From Agrobacterium tumefaciens (GTDB taxonomy: Bacteria > Pseudomonadota > Alphaproteobacteria > Rhizobiales > Rhizobiaceae), in the NCBI RefSeq assembly GCF_005221325.1, contig NZ_CP039888.1, positions 2,238,501-2,302,500 on the forward strand: a stretch of DNA of 64,000 nt, in the 5' to 3' direction. How positions within the stretch are numbered: position 1 is the first letter of the stretch; every line of letters begins with the position of its first letter. Below are positions 19,011-29,259 of the stretch, one piece after another. The notes under the pieces were generated by a model that was not told the DNA's origin, made no database searches, and worked only from the letters and a program-made list of their open reading frames with translations. Position numbers and translations under genes: made by a program.

Positions 19011-19846
19011 TGTCCGCTAAAATCCTGAAACGCAAAAACCTCGACCGCATCGGCCTGTTCTTCGTGGCGCTGGTGATGATCTCGCCGGTCATCCTGTTCT
19101 TCATCTGGATGATCTCACTGTCGCTGAAATACGAAATCGATAACGGCGCCTATCCGCCTATCCTGATCCCGGAACGGTTTGCCTGGTCGAATTATGTGAA
19201 GGTGTTCGAGGAGAATAACTTCTTCCTGTATTTCTGGAACTCGGTCCTCGTCACCGGTGCCGCGACCATTCTGGCGCTCGTCATCGGCGTACCCGCCGGC
19301 TACGGCATCGCAAGGCTGAAGGCGGAAAAATCGGCCGTCGTCATCATGATCGCCCGCATGACGCCCGGCCTCTCCTTCCTCATCCCGCTGTTCCTGCTGT
19401 TTCAATGGCTGAACCTGCTCGGCACGCTCTGGCCGCAGATCATCATCCATCTTGTGGTCACGGTGCCAATCGTCGTCTGGATCATGATCGGTTATTTCGA
19501 AACCACGCCGAAGGAACTGGAAGAAGCGGCAAGCATCGATGGCGCATCCTCCTGGCAGGTGTTCCGGCTGGTGGCGCTGCCGATTGCCAAGCCCGGCATC
19601 GTCGTCTCCTTCATCCTCGCGGTCATCTTCTCGTGGAACAACTTCGTCTTCGGCATCGTGCTGGCCAGCCGTGAAACGCGCACCCTGCCGGTGGCGGTCT
19701 ACAACATGCTGTCCTTCGAACAGGTGAGCTGGGGGCCGCTTGCCGCAGCCGCGTTGATCGTGACGCTGCCGGTGCTGCTGCTCACCATGTTCGCACAGAA
19801 ACAGATCGTGGCGGGACTGACCGCCGGCGCCGTCAAAGGCGGCTGA
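19010..19846 (+). CDS. Sugar ABC transporter permease (MalG/UgpE type)
   Basis: 278 residues from the ATG that overlaps the previous stop codon. Six membrane segments. EAA loop is ELEEAASIDGASSWQVFRLVALPIAKPG. Pairs with the preceding permease to form the transmembrane channel of the importer. Confidence 0.93.
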   Translation: MSAKILKRKNLDRIGLFFVALVMISPVILFFIWMISLSLKYEIDNGAYPPILIPERFAWSNYVKVFEENNFFLYFWNSVLVTGAATILALVIGVPAGYGIARLKAEKSAVVIMIARMTPGLSFLIPLFLLFQWLNLLGTLWPQIIIHLVVTVPIVVWIMIGYFETTPKELEEAASIDGASSWQVFRLVALPIAKPGIVVSFILAVIFSWNNFVFGIVLASRETRTLPVAVYNMLSFEQVSWGPLAAAALIVTLPVLLLTMFAQKQIVAGLTAGAVKGG

Positions 19847-19875
19847 ACCAACAAATCATAACGGGAACCTCCACA

Positions 19876-20934
<1,059 letters not shown>

Positions 20935-20954
20935 ACAGGGCAGGAGCGAAGAGA

Positions 20955-21914
20955 ATGGTAAAGGAAGCGGGCGGCAAGCATGTGCTCTGCGTGGGTGCCG
21001 CCGTGCTGGACACCCTTTTCCGTGTGCATGACATGCCGAAGGGCGAAGGCAAGGTCCTGCCCTATGAGATGCTGCAGATTGCCGAAGGCATGGCCTCCAG
21101 CGCCGCCTATGCCGCCCATCGCATGGGGGGTCGCGCTAGCCTCTGGGGCGCGGTGGGCGACGACGAAACCGGCACCCGCATCCTGCGCGATCTCGCCGAA
21201 AGCGGCATCGATGTTGCCGGCATGACCATCGCCGCCGGCGCGCGCTCGGCCCTGTCGACGATCATCATCGATGACCGGGGAGAACGGCTGATCGTGCCTT
21301 TTTACGATCATCGCCTGCATGAGAAAAAACGCTCCTGTACGCCGGCAGATATTGCCCCGTTCGATGCCGTTCTGGTGGATGTGCGCTGGCCGGAGCTGGC
21401 GCTCGATGTGCTGACTGTGGCGCGCGCGCTTGGCAAACCCGCCATTCTGGATGGCGATGTGGCGCCGGTGGAAACACTGGAGAAGCTTGCCCCTGCCGCG
21501 ACCCATATCGTCTTTTCCGAACCCGCCGCCGCCCGGCTGACCGGGCTTGAAACGGTGAAGGACATGCTGCCGGTGCTGCATTCCCGCTACCCGCAGACCT
21601 TCATCGCCGTCACCGCCGGACCGGCGGGCTGCTGGTGGACGGAAGCGGGCGATCCCACGGTGCATTTCCAGACGACCATGCAGGTTAAGGCAGTGGATAC
21701 GCTGGCAGCGGGCGATATCTTCCACGGCACCTTTGCGCTGGCGATGGCTGAAGGCATGCAAAGCCGCGCCGCCATCCGCCTCTCCTCCGTTGCCGCCGCG
21801 CTGAAATGCACGGTCTTCGGCGGTCGCATCGGCGCACCGACGCGCGAGGAGACGGAAGACGCGATGCGGCAATGGATGGAGCGTGAAGGCGAAGCCGCGC
21901 TGCGCGCCTCCTGA
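20955..21914 (+). CDS. PfkB-family sugar (acid) kinase
   Basis: 319 residues, ribokinase fold. N-terminus HVLCVGAAVLDTLFRVHDMP, glycine motif MASSAAYAAHRMGGRASLWGAVGDD, and the second PfkB signature DTLAAGDIFHGTFALAMAEG with the catalytic Asp in AAGD. It is the last gene of the ABC operon, 20 bases after the ATPase. Together with the DapA-type aldolase this suggests import, phosphorylation and aldol cleavage of one sugar or sugar acid. Whether the aldolase acts before or after phosphorylation is unknown. Confidence 0.88.
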   Translation: MVKEAGGKHVLCVGAAVLDTLFRVHDMPKGEGKVLPYEMLQIAEGMASSAAYAAHRMGGRASLWGAVGDDETGTRILRDLAESGIDVAGMTIAAGARSALSTIIIDDRGERLIVPFYDHRLHEKKRSCTPADIAPFDAVLVDVRWPELALDVLTVARALGKPAILDGDVAPVETLEKLAPAATHIVFSEPAAARLTGLETVKDMLPVLHSRYPQTFIAVTAGPAGCWWTEAGDPTVHFQTTMQVKAVDTLAAGDIFHGTFALAMAEGMQSRAAIRLSSVAAALKCTVFGGRIGAPTREETEDAMRQWMEREGEAALRAS

Positions 21915-22057
21915 ACGCATCCATTGCCCGCATAAAACTATTCCATTTTTGCGATGCCGTTTCCCGGCGAAGTAGTCTAACGTCAAGTCAGAGCAAAGCT
22001 TTTCGCAAGCCGCGCCTGTTCCACCTTGAGCCCGCATTCCGCAAAAGTGATCGCCCG

Positions 22058-23116
22058 ATGCATCAGACGACCCGCCCGAGACTGCGCGATATCGGTTTCC
22101 GGCCCGGCCATTTCGAAACCGGCCCGCTCAACGCCATCACCGATGTCGAAGGCGTGACTGTTGGCCATTCGACCGTGATCGAGGGCGAGACGATCCGCAC
22201 CGGCGCAACCGCGATCCTGCCGCATGGGGGCAATCTGTTTCAGGACAAGGTGCCCGCAGCCTTTGCCGTCTATAACGGCTTCGGCAAATTCGCCGGCTCT
22301 ACCCAGATCGAGGAACTGGGCGAACTCGAGACACCTGTTATTCTCACCAACACGCTGGCGACCGGGCGGGCCATCGAGGCGATCAACCGCCATACGCTGT
22401 CACAGCCGGGCAATGAGAAGGTCGTTTCGATCAACGCCGTCGTCGGCGAAACCAACGATTCCCGCCTGAACGACATTCGCGCAGGCCGCCCGACGGTCGA
22501 TGAGATCTCAGCCGCGCTGCGAAACGCTGCCACAGGCCCGGTGGTCGAGGGCGGCATTGGTGCCGGAACCGGCACCGTGGCCTTCGGCATGAAAGGCGGC
22601 ATCGGTACCGCATCCCGCATCGTCGCCATCGCCGGAACGACCTATACGCTCGGCGTTCTCGTGCAGTCCAATTACGGCGGCCACCTGCTGGTCTGCGGCA
22701 AGCCCTATGTCAGCCCGGACCATCAGGACAAGGACGGCTCCATCGTCATCATTGTCGCCACCGATGCGCCGCTCTACTCCCGCAATCTGAAGCGTCTGGC
22801 GGCCAGAAGCTTCGGCGGGCTGGCGCGCACGGGTGCAGCACTCAGCAATGGCTCCGGCGATTACGCTCTGGCCTTTTCCACCGAAGAGCGTCTTCGCCGC
22901 ACGCCCGCGCGCCGCAAGGCGCTGGCGGAATATCCTGAGCTTTCCAACGACGCGATCTCGCCGCTCTTTGAAGCCGCGATAGAGGCAACCGAGGAGGCGA
23001 TCCTTAACTCGCTCTGCGCGGCCACGACGACATCAGGCTTTAATGCCGGCACCGGCAAGGCCTGCATGGTTGAGGCCATTTCCATCGACACGCTTAAAAC
23101 CCTTCTTTCAGCCTGA
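22058..23116 (+). CDS. P1-family aminopeptidase/esterase (DmpA-like)
   Basis: 352 residues, N-terminal-nucleophile fold of L-aminopeptidase D-Ala-esterase/amidase (peptidase family P1/S58). These enzymes self-cleave into two chains and release N-terminal residues, including some D- or beta-amino acids. Conserved blocks: ITDVEGVTVGHSTVI near the start, NAVVGETNDSRLNDI, GGIGAGTGTVAFGMKGGIGTASR, VLVQSNYGG, and ARTGAALSNGSGDYALAF around the expected autoprocessing region. Directly followed by a D-amino-acid transaminase, which supports a role with D-residue peptides. Confidence 0.85.
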   Translation: MHQTTRPRLRDIGFRPGHFETGPLNAITDVEGVTVGHSTVIEGETIRTGATAILPHGGNLFQDKVPAAFAVYNGFGKFAGSTQIEELGELETPVILTNTLATGRAIEAINRHTLSQPGNEKVVSINAVVGETNDSRLNDIRAGRPTVDEISAALRNAATGPVVEGGIGAGTGTVAFGMKGGIGTASRIVAIAGTTYTLGVLVQSNYGGHLLVCGKPYVSPDHQDKDGSIVIIVATDAPLYSRNLKRLAARSFGGLARTGAALSNGSGDYALAFSTEERLRRTPARRKALAEYPELSNDAISPLFEAAIEATEEAILNSLCAATTTSGFNAGTGKACMVEAISIDTLKTLLSA

Positions 23117-23135
23117 CCTTCCAGACGGAGTTTTC

Positions 23136-24002
23136 ATGACCAGCCCATCCGGCCGCATCGTTTACGTCAACGGCGAATTCCTGCCCGAAGCGGACGCCCG
23201 CCTTTCCATCTTCGATCGCGGTTTCCTGTTCGGCGACGGCATTTATGAAGTCACGTCCGTTCTGGAAGGCAAGCTGATCGACAGCGACCTGCATATGGCC
23301 CGGCTGGAGCGCAGCGCCCGTGAGATCGATGTGGCGCTTCCTGTCACAACGAAAGAGATTGTCGAGGCCGAACGCCGTTTGATCGCCGACAACAATCTCG
23401 TCGAAGGCATGATCTACCTGCAGCTGACGCGTGGCGCCGAAGACCGCAACTTCCTGTTCTCCGCCGACCTGAAGCCGACGCTCGTCATGTTCACGCAGGC
23501 CAAGAAGCTGATCGGCACGCCGGTCGAAGAGGTTGGCATCGCCGTCAAATCCGTTCCCGATCAGCGCTGGGAACGCCGCGATATCAAGACCGTCTGCCTG
23601 CTCCCACAGGTCATGGCAAAACGCATCGCCAAGGCCGAAGGCTGCGACGAGGCCTGGATGATCGAGGATGGTTTCGTCACCGAAGGCGCGTCCTCGACCG
23701 CTTATATCGTCACCGCGGACAAAAAGATCATCACCCGCGGCAGCAGCAACAAGACCCTGCCCGGCTGCACCCGTCTCGCCGCCCTGCAACTGGCCAAGGA
23801 AGCCGGCTTCACGCTGGAAGAACGCCCTTTCGCGCTGGAAGAGGCCCTGAATGCGGACGAAGCCTGCCTCACCAGCGCCTCCAACTTCGTGGTTTCGGTC
23901 ACGAAGATCGACGGCAAGCCGGTGGGTAACGGCAAGCCCGGCCCGATGGTGAGCCGCCTGCGCGCGCTCTACCTCGAAAACGCCCGCCGCACCGCCATCT
24001 GA
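23136..24002 (+). CDS. D-amino-acid transaminase (fold-type IV PLP enzyme)
   Basis: 288 residues from the ATG 5 bases after acggag. Class IV aminotransferase: FDRGFLFGDGIYEV near residue 27, YLQLTRGAEDRNF, and the PLP lysine at Lys151 in RDIKTVCLLPQVMAK. The WMIEDGFVTEGASSTAYIV block is typical. The ERRDIKT sequence around the PLP lysine and the overall pattern fit D-alanine-type transaminases better than branched-chain IlvE enzymes. It would interconvert D-amino acids and 2-keto acids. Lies 19 bases after the P1 aminopeptidase, so the two are probably co-transcribed. Confidence 0.88.
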   Translation: MTSPSGRIVYVNGEFLPEADARLSIFDRGFLFGDGIYEVTSVLEGKLIDSDLHMARLERSAREIDVALPVTTKEIVEAERRLIADNNLVEGMIYLQLTRGAEDRNFLFSADLKPTLVMFTQAKKLIGTPVEEVGIAVKSVPDQRWERRDIKTVCLLPQVMAKRIAKAEGCDEAWMIEDGFVTEGASSTAYIVTADKKIITRGSSNKTLPGCTRLAALQLAKEAGFTLEERPFALEEALNADEACLTSASNFVVSVTKIDGKPVGNGKPGPMVSRLRALYLENARRTAI

Positions 24003-24008
24003 TCGAAA

Positions 24009-24070
24009 GCGTTTTGTTTGTCGCATTTCCGGATGGAAAACCGGGGCCACTTTTCCCGGAAATGCTCTAA
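24009..24070. repeat. Intergenic palindromic repeat, family A, copy 2
   Basis: On the minus strand it reads ttagagcatttccgggaa..., matching the left part of the element at 641-743 but lacking the right part. Its outer edge includes the TAG stop codon of the LysR gene. Confidence 0.7.
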
Positions 24071-24963
24071 CTTTCGAGAACCGCCCAGATGCGCTCAACC
24101 ACGGGCCGGCGGTTCTCCTTGGAACGATAAAGCCTGATATCGACGGCAATATCGAAACTTGAATCAGCGGCACGCACCAGAGCGCCGCTATCCAGCTCGT
24201 GCCGCATCAGGCTTTCCGGCACCCAGGCGACACCCCAACCGGCCATCGCCATGGCTTTCAGCCCCACCGACATGCTGCCCTCATGCACCCGCTCGAATTG
24301 CGGTAACCGCGCGCTCAGGAGATCGCGCAGCAGCGGCCCGAAGAACGAAGCCTTTTCATAATCCAGATAGGCAAAGGGTTTTTTCGCGTTTTCGACCAGC
24401 GCATGCAACGGTGCGCCATCCTGTGTTGGCGCTGAAACTGGAATGATGTTTTCAGCGCCGAGCACGCGGAATTCGAACAGCTGCGCATCGAGCAGCATCG
24501 GCACTTCGTGATGGGCATAGGTCAGAAGAAAATCGCTTTGCCCATCCACCAGCGAGTTGAGATTTTCTTCCATGCTGCCGGAATCGGGTCTCAACACTGA
24601 AAACAGCGGCCCGGCCGTCTCATTCACCCGTTTCAGCCAGTCGGGAAAGAAGGTGAAGGACAGGGTATGCAGCGCCGTCAGCCGAACTGTTCTGGCATCA
24701 GCCCCCTCCTCCTGCAGCAGCGTGCGCCGCGCATGGTAAAGCTGCTTCAGCGTCTCCTGCGCCACCGGCACGAACTTGACCCCCGCCTCGGTCAGCCGCG
24801 ACGGATAGGAGGCACGGTCGACCAGCGTCGCGCCCACCCAGGCTTCCAGCTGCTTGATGCGCCGGCTGAAGGCGGATTGCGTCACATGCCGCTCATCCGC
24901 CGCCTTCGAAAAATTGAGCGTTCCGGCCAGCGCCAGGAAATCCTCGAGCCATTTGACTTCCAA
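24067..24963 (-). CDS. LysR-family transcriptional regulator
   Basis: 298 residues. N-terminal winged helix: WLEDFLALAGTLNFSKAADERHVTQSAFSRRIKQLEAWVG (seen in segments), then the effector-binding domain. It lies between D-amino-acid transaminase and D-aminopeptidase genes, convergent with the first and downstream of no obvious operon, so its targets are uncertain. The stop codon lies in the family A repeat, so the element may have replaced the original 3' end. Length is normal. Confidence 0.9.
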   Translation of the reverse strand: MEVKWLEDFLALAGTLNFSKAADERHVTQSAFSRRIKQLEAWVGATLVDRASYPSRLTEAGVKFVPVAQETLKQLYHARRTLLQEEGADARTVRLTALHTLSFTFFPDWLKRVNETAGPLFSVLRPDSGSMEENLNSLVDGQSDFLLTYAHHEVPMLLDAQLFEFRVLGAENIIPVSAPTQDGAPLHALVENAKKPFAYLDYEKASFFGPLLRDLLSARLPQFERVHEGSMSVGLKAMAMAGWGVAWVPESLMRHELDSGALVRAADSSFDIAVDIRLYRSKENRRPVVERIWAVLES

Positions 24964-25047
24964 GGCTCACACTCCCAACAAAAACATCTGTTCCGTCCAC
25001 GCGGAAAGCGTCTTTATTAGGATCAACCCGAGGCGAATGAAACCCTT

Positions 25048-26559
25048 TTAAAGACTCCTCGAATATTCGATCATCCGCGCCCGGCTGGACACCAGCTCGA
25101 TCCTGTTTTCACCCAGCCGGTTGAGGCAGACACGCTTCGTCCAGGGCCCGTCAATCAACGTGAAGATGAAGCGGCCGTTGCCGAGCGCCTTCAAAGGCAT
25201 GCTGCGGCGTGTCGGGCCGATGCCCATCGTCAGCGACGAACCGCTGATCGAAAACTCAGCGCCCTCATCCGAACGCCATGATCCCGACAGATCATCCGGC
25301 ACGGCATGCTCACCGACCGGCAGGAAGCGCCGGGCGGCATGGCCAGCCTCGCCAATGATCGCTTCGCCATCGAACCTCAGCCGCATGGGCGAGGAAGCGG
25401 AACGCGACGAGACCCAATCATCGGCATCCTCATGAAGCGTGTCGTCGCCATCGATGAAGGTAGATGTGCTGCCCTTGATCTCCAGCCACCACGGTCCGCT
25501 TTCGGTGACGTAAAGCCCGTCGGGCAGGCTGGCCGCGGGTTTCGGCAGCGGCAAACCAGTCAAGGCCGCCATGCTTTCCAGCGCGATCTTGAAACCGTTG
25601 GTATCCTCGCGGTTCGAGACCACCACGAAACCCGTACCGTTTTCAGGATCGAGCAGGAAATAGGTCTTGTAGCCCGGATGCGAACCGCCATGGCCAACGA
25701 AACGCCTGTCGCCGAGATGCGACCAGCGGAGGCCGAGCCCATATTCGCTCATCCGACCGTTGGCCAGTGGCCGCTCGGCGGAAAGCCTGTCGAGAACACC
25801 CGCAAAGCTGCCCTCACCCCGCATCAGTCCCTGCAGCCAGCGGGTCAGCGCCTCGGCACCGCCGGCAAGGCTGCCGGAGGCGGAAATATGCAGTCCGGCA
25901 GCCGAAAGCTGCCAGCTCTCTTCGGACTTCCAGTAACCCGGCACGAGACCGTCAACCGGATCGTTCCAGACGTCAGGCGCCTTCAGGAAAACCCCGAACC
26001 GACCGGCAATCTGCGCCTGCACGAAGTCATCGAAACGGAGCCCATGGCGCTCCAGCGCCGCCTCCACCAGACGGTAGCCCGTATTGGAATAGGAAACCTC
26101 GCTGCCGGCTGCGAAATTCAGTCGGGTCAAGCGCGTGAGATAATCGAGAAGCGGGCCGGCCTTCGTTTCGGTGTAAACCGAAAGACCAAGCAGCGACAGG
26201 CATTCGCGCGTATCCGGCAGCCCGCCGCTCATATCCAGCGCCTGCCCGACGGTGACATCGCGGAGCGGCGCCTGCAGCTCCGGCAGATGCTTGCCGAGCG
26301 GATCGTCCAGCCCGATCAGATCGGAATGGGCAAGCACCATGGCGCAAAAGGCGTGTTTGGTGACGGAGGCATAACGGACTACGCTTTGCGGCGTGAAAGG
26401 TGAGAAGGTCGAAAGGCTTTCGACACCACCGGCATGGGCGAAACGGATGCCATTAAGATCAAAACCGATGACGGCCCCGCCCGGCTCATTGCCCGCCCAT
26501 TGCGAGACGAAGCTTTCGGAGAGGGTTGAAGCGGCGTTCCAGTCGAATTGCTGTGACAT
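25048..26559 (-). CDS. D-aminopeptidase, serine hydrolase of the penicillin-binding fold
   Basis: 503 residues from ATG 26559; an upstream in-frame extension runs into a repeat and is rejected. Active-site motifs of class C beta-lactamase-like hydrolases: Ser65-x-x-Lys68 (SVTK), Tyr157-Ser-Asn (YSN) and HGGSHPG. These positions and the extra C-terminal beta-barrel region (residues about 330-503) match D-aminopeptidase (DAP) of Ochrobactrum, which removes N-terminal D-residues from peptides. No signal peptide is visible, so the enzyme is probably cytoplasmic. It lies downstream of the peptide ABC transporter on the same strand, separated by a repeat. Confidence 0.85.
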   Translation of the reverse strand: MSQQFDWNAASTLSESFVSQWAGNEPGGAVIGFDLNGIRFAHAGGVESLSTFSPFTPQSVVRYASVTKHAFCAMVLAHSDLIGLDDPLGKHLPELQAPLRDVTVGQALDMSGGLPDTRECLSLLGLSVYTETKAGPLLDYLTRLTRLNFAAGSEVSYSNTGYRLVEAALERHGLRFDDFVQAQIAGRFGVFLKAPDVWNDPVDGLVPGYWKSEESWQLSAAGLHISASGSLAGGAEALTRWLQGLMRGEGSFAGVLDRLSAERPLANGRMSEYGLGLRWSHLGDRRFVGHGGSHPGYKTYFLLDPENGTGFVVVSNREDTNGFKIALESMAALTGLPLPKPAASLPDGLYVTESGPWWLEIKGSTSTFIDGDDTLHEDADDWVSSRSASSPMRLRFDGEAIIGEAGHAARRFLPVGEHAVPDDLSGSWRSDEGAEFSISGSSLTMGIGPTRRSMPLKALGNGRFIFTLIDGPWTKRVCLNRLGENRIELVSSRARMIEYSRSL

Positions 26560-26612
26560 TGCTCGGTCTCGTGTTTTTGTGGTCTTTGCAGAAAGCCTCG
26601 ACATCGCGGCTC

Positions 26613-26738
26613 GTTTCTTCTCCCCGCCGGGGAAAAGGTGGCCCGAAGGGGCGGATGAGGGGGCGACGCTAGCGATATGCGGAGAGCTTACCCCCTCAGC
26701 CCGCTGCCGCGGACTTCTCCCCGGCGGGGAGAAGAAAC
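26613..26738. repeat. Intergenic palindromic repeat, family D
   Basis: Ends are inverted copies: gtttcttctccccgccgggg at the left and its reverse complement with ggagaagaaac at the right, enclosing about 80 bases. The whole element sits between the ABC ATPase (26786) and the D-aminopeptidase start and may separate or attenuate their expression. Confidence 0.75.
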
Positions 26739-26785
26739 AAGCGGCATTCGCTCGATTTATCGGCACGTCGGTTAGCGGCCAGCCT

Positions 26786-27526
26786 TCAGGCCGGCTCTTC
26801 CAGCCGGATGCTCAGGCTGCGCAGCTCCTCCGTATGCGGATGTTTCGTGCGGCCTTCGCGCAGATCACCCGCACTCAGCTGCTCCACCATTTCCCCGTTC
26901 AGCATCACACCCACCTGCGGGCAGAGATGCGCGATGACAGCCAGATTGTGACTGACGAGAATATAGGTGAGGTTGCGCGCCGCGCGCAGGTCCTGCAACA
27001 GGTTCAGGATTTCCGCCTGCACCGAAACATCGAGCGCCGAAGTCGGCTCATCGAGCAGCAGCACCTGCGGGTCAGCAATCAGCGCACGCGCAATCGCCAC
27101 ACGCTGACGCTGGCCGCCGGAAAGCTGGTGCGGGAACCGGAAACGCACCCCCTGCGGCAGCGCCACATCCGAGAGCGCCTGCTGGATGCGCTTTTCGATA
27201 TTGTCCATGCCGTGCACCAGCGGCAATTCACTGAGAATGCGGTCGATGGTCTGGCGCGGATGCAGCGAACCATAGGGGTCCTGAAACACCATCTGCACCT
27301 GCCGGAAGAATTCCGGCGTGCGCTTCAGCGGTGCATCCTTGCCGGCAAAGGCTATGCGGCCTTCCCAGCTTTCGTTGAGGCCCGCCATGGCGCGCAGGAT
27401 GGTGGACTTGCCCGAGCCGCTTTCGCCGACGATGCCGAAGCTGCCGCCCTTTTCCACCGAAAAGGACACGCCTTTCACCACTTCCCGGTCGCCGAACTTG
27501 ATACGGAGATTATCGACGTCGATCAT
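26786..27526 (-). CDS. Peptide ABC transporter ATP-binding protein (DppF type)
   Basis: 246 residues from MIDVDNL, whose ATG overlaps the stop of the previous gene (ATGA); an ATG four codons upstream is the alternative. Walker A GESGSGKST, Q-loop MVFQDPYGSLHPRQTI, signature LSGGQRQR, Walker B VLLLDEPTSALD, switch VSHN. Second ATPase of a dipeptide/oligopeptide importer. The usual C-terminal oligopeptide extension is short. Confidence 0.93.
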   Translation of the reverse strand: MIDVDNLRIKFGDREVVKGVSFSVEKGGSFGIVGESGSGKSTILRAMAGLNESWEGRIAFAGKDAPLKRTPEFFRQVQMVFQDPYGSLHPRQTIDRILSELPLVHGMDNIEKRIQQALSDVALPQGVRFRFPHQLSGGQRQRVAIARALIADPQVLLLDEPTSALDVSVQAEILNLLQDLRAARNLTYILVSHNLAVIAHLCPQVGVMLNGEMVEQLSAGDLREGRTKHPHTEELRSLSIRLEEPA

Positions 27527-28353
27527 TGGCTGGACCACGCTGCATCACGGTTGAGAACGGGAAGACGCTCGCGCGGATGCGTCAGCGAGGGAATGCAGTT
27601 CAAAAGTCCCTGCGTGTAAGGATGCTGGGCTTTCAGGAGTTCGGAAGCCTTCAGCTCCTCCATGACCCGGCCGGAATACATCACGGCGACACGGTCGCAG
27701 AAATGCGAAACGAGCGGCAGGTCGTGGCTGATGAGGATGAGGCCCATGCCGCGCTCCGACACCAGCTCCTCGATCAGCCGCAGGATTTCCGACTGCACCG
27801 TGGCGTCGAGTGCACTTGTCGGTTCGTCGGCGATCAAAAGTTCCGGATCGGGCGCTAGCATCATGGCAATCATGACACGCTGGCCCATGCCGCCGGAAAC
27901 CTCATGCGCATAGGACGAAGCGACCTGACGCGGATTGCGGATCTTCACCTGATCGAGCAGGCCGATTGCCGCTTCCATGGCGGCCCGCTTGCCGCCACCC
28001 TTGTGGGCGCGCCAGGCTTCCGCGATCTGCGCACCCATGGTCTTCACCGGGTTCAGCGAATATTTCGGATCCTGAAGGATGAAACCCGCCCGTTTTCCCC
28101 GGATCTGGCGCATCTGCTTTTCACTGGCGGAGAGCACGTCGATACCGTCGAAAGCGAGCTTGTCGGCCCGGATATCGGCATTGGAGGGCAGAAGCTTCAT
28201 CAGCGCCCGCGCCGTGAGGCTTTTTCCGGAACCGGATTCGCCGACAATACCGAGCTTTTCGGTGCCGAGCTTCATCGACACACCACGCACCGCCTCGAAA
28301 CGGCTGGTGCGGGTCTGGAATGCAATCTTCAAATTTTCGATTTCGACCAGCAT
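27523..28353 (-). CDS. Peptide ABC transporter ATP-binding protein (DppD type)
   Basis: 276 residues. Walker A GESGSGKSLTA, Q-loop FILQDPKYSLNPV, signature EVSGGMGQR, Walker B LLIADEPTSALDATVQ, switch LISHDLPLVSHF. The C-terminal tail HPYTQGLLNCIPSL is the hallmark of Dpp/Opp ATPases. Coupled to the following ATPase by a 4-base overlap and to the permease upstream by 3 bases. Confidence 0.94.
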   Translation of the reverse strand: MLVEIENLKIAFQTRTSRFEAVRGVSMKLGTEKLGIVGESGSGKSLTARALMKLLPSNADIRADKLAFDGIDVLSASEKQMRQIRGKRAGFILQDPKYSLNPVKTMGAQIAEAWRAHKGGGKRAAMEAAIGLLDQVKIRNPRQVASSYAHEVSGGMGQRVMIAMMLAPDPELLIADEPTSALDATVQSEILRLIEELVSERGMGLILISHDLPLVSHFCDRVAVMYSGRVMEELKASELLKAQHPYTQGLLNCIPSLTHPRERLPVLNRDAAWSSQ

Positions 28354-28356
28354 GGC

Positions 28357-29259
28357 TCAATGTCCCTTCGGGTCGAGAACGTCGCGCAGGCCATCGCCAA
28401 GGAAGTTGAAGGCGAGCGAAACGAGGAAGATGGCGATGCCGGGAATGGTGGCGACCCACCATTGTTCGAAGATGAAGCGCTTGGCCGTCGCAATCATCGC
28501 ACCCCATTCCGGCGAAGGCGGCTGCGCACCCATGCCGAGGAAGCCGAGGCTGGCGGCGGTGATGATGATCGAGCTCATGTCGAGCGTGATGCGCACGATA
28601 AGGCTCGGCACGCAGAGCGGCGCAATGTGACGCGCAATGATGCGCCAGGCGGAAGCGCCGGTCAGCCTATAAGCCGCGACGAAGTCGCTGCCGCGCACCG
28701 TCATGGTCTCGGCGCGGGCCAGACGCGCATAGGGCGGCCATGCGGTGAGCGCAATGGCGAGAATGGCGCTTTCGACGCCCGGCTTCAGCGCCGCGACGAA
28801 GGCGAGTGCCAGAATGAGGCGCGGGAAGGCGAGAAACACATCCGTCACCCGCATCAGCACCGTATCGACGATACCGCCAAAATAACCGGCGATACAGCCG
28901 ATGGCGAGGCCGATGGGTGCCACGAGAACGACGACGGCAATGACCATGCCGAGCGTGACGCGGCCACCATAGAGAATACGCGAGAGAATATCGCGGCCCA
29001 GCTCATCCGTGCCGAACCAGTGTTCGGCATTTGGAAACGCTAAGCGATTGCCGAGATTCTGCATTGCCGGATCATAGGGCGCGAGCAGCGGCGCCAGAAG
29101 CGACAGAGCAATGAAGAGGACGATGATGATGAGGCCGATCACCGCCAGCGGATTGGACTTGAGATTGAGCCAGATGCGATACCGGTTGCCCCAGGCAGCC
29201 TGTGTTCGCGAATGCGGCGTTTCATCCAGCGCCCAGTTTCTGAAATTAGCTAACATCAT
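28357..29259 (-). CDS. Peptide ABC transporter permease (DppC type)
   Basis: 300 residues, six membrane segments. GTDELGRDILSRILYGGRVTLGMV is the DppC signature after the first periplasmic loop, and the EAA region is SDFVAAYRLTGASAWRIIARHIAP. Start overlaps the DppB-type stop by 4 bases. Confidence 0.94.
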   Translation of the reverse strand: MMLANFRNWALDETPHSRTQAAWGNRYRIWLNLKSNPLAVIGLIIIVLFIALSLLAPLLAPYDPAMQNLGNRLAFPNAEHWFGTDELGRDILSRILYGGRVTLGMVIAVVVLVAPIGLAIGCIAGYFGGIVDTVLMRVTDVFLAFPRLILALAFVAALKPGVESAILAIALTAWPPYARLARAETMTVRGSDFVAAYRLTGASAWRIIARHIAPLCVPSLIVRITLDMSSIIITAASLGFLGMGAQPPSPEWGAMIATAKRFIFEQWWVATIPGIAIFLVSLAFNFLGDGLRDVLDPKGH

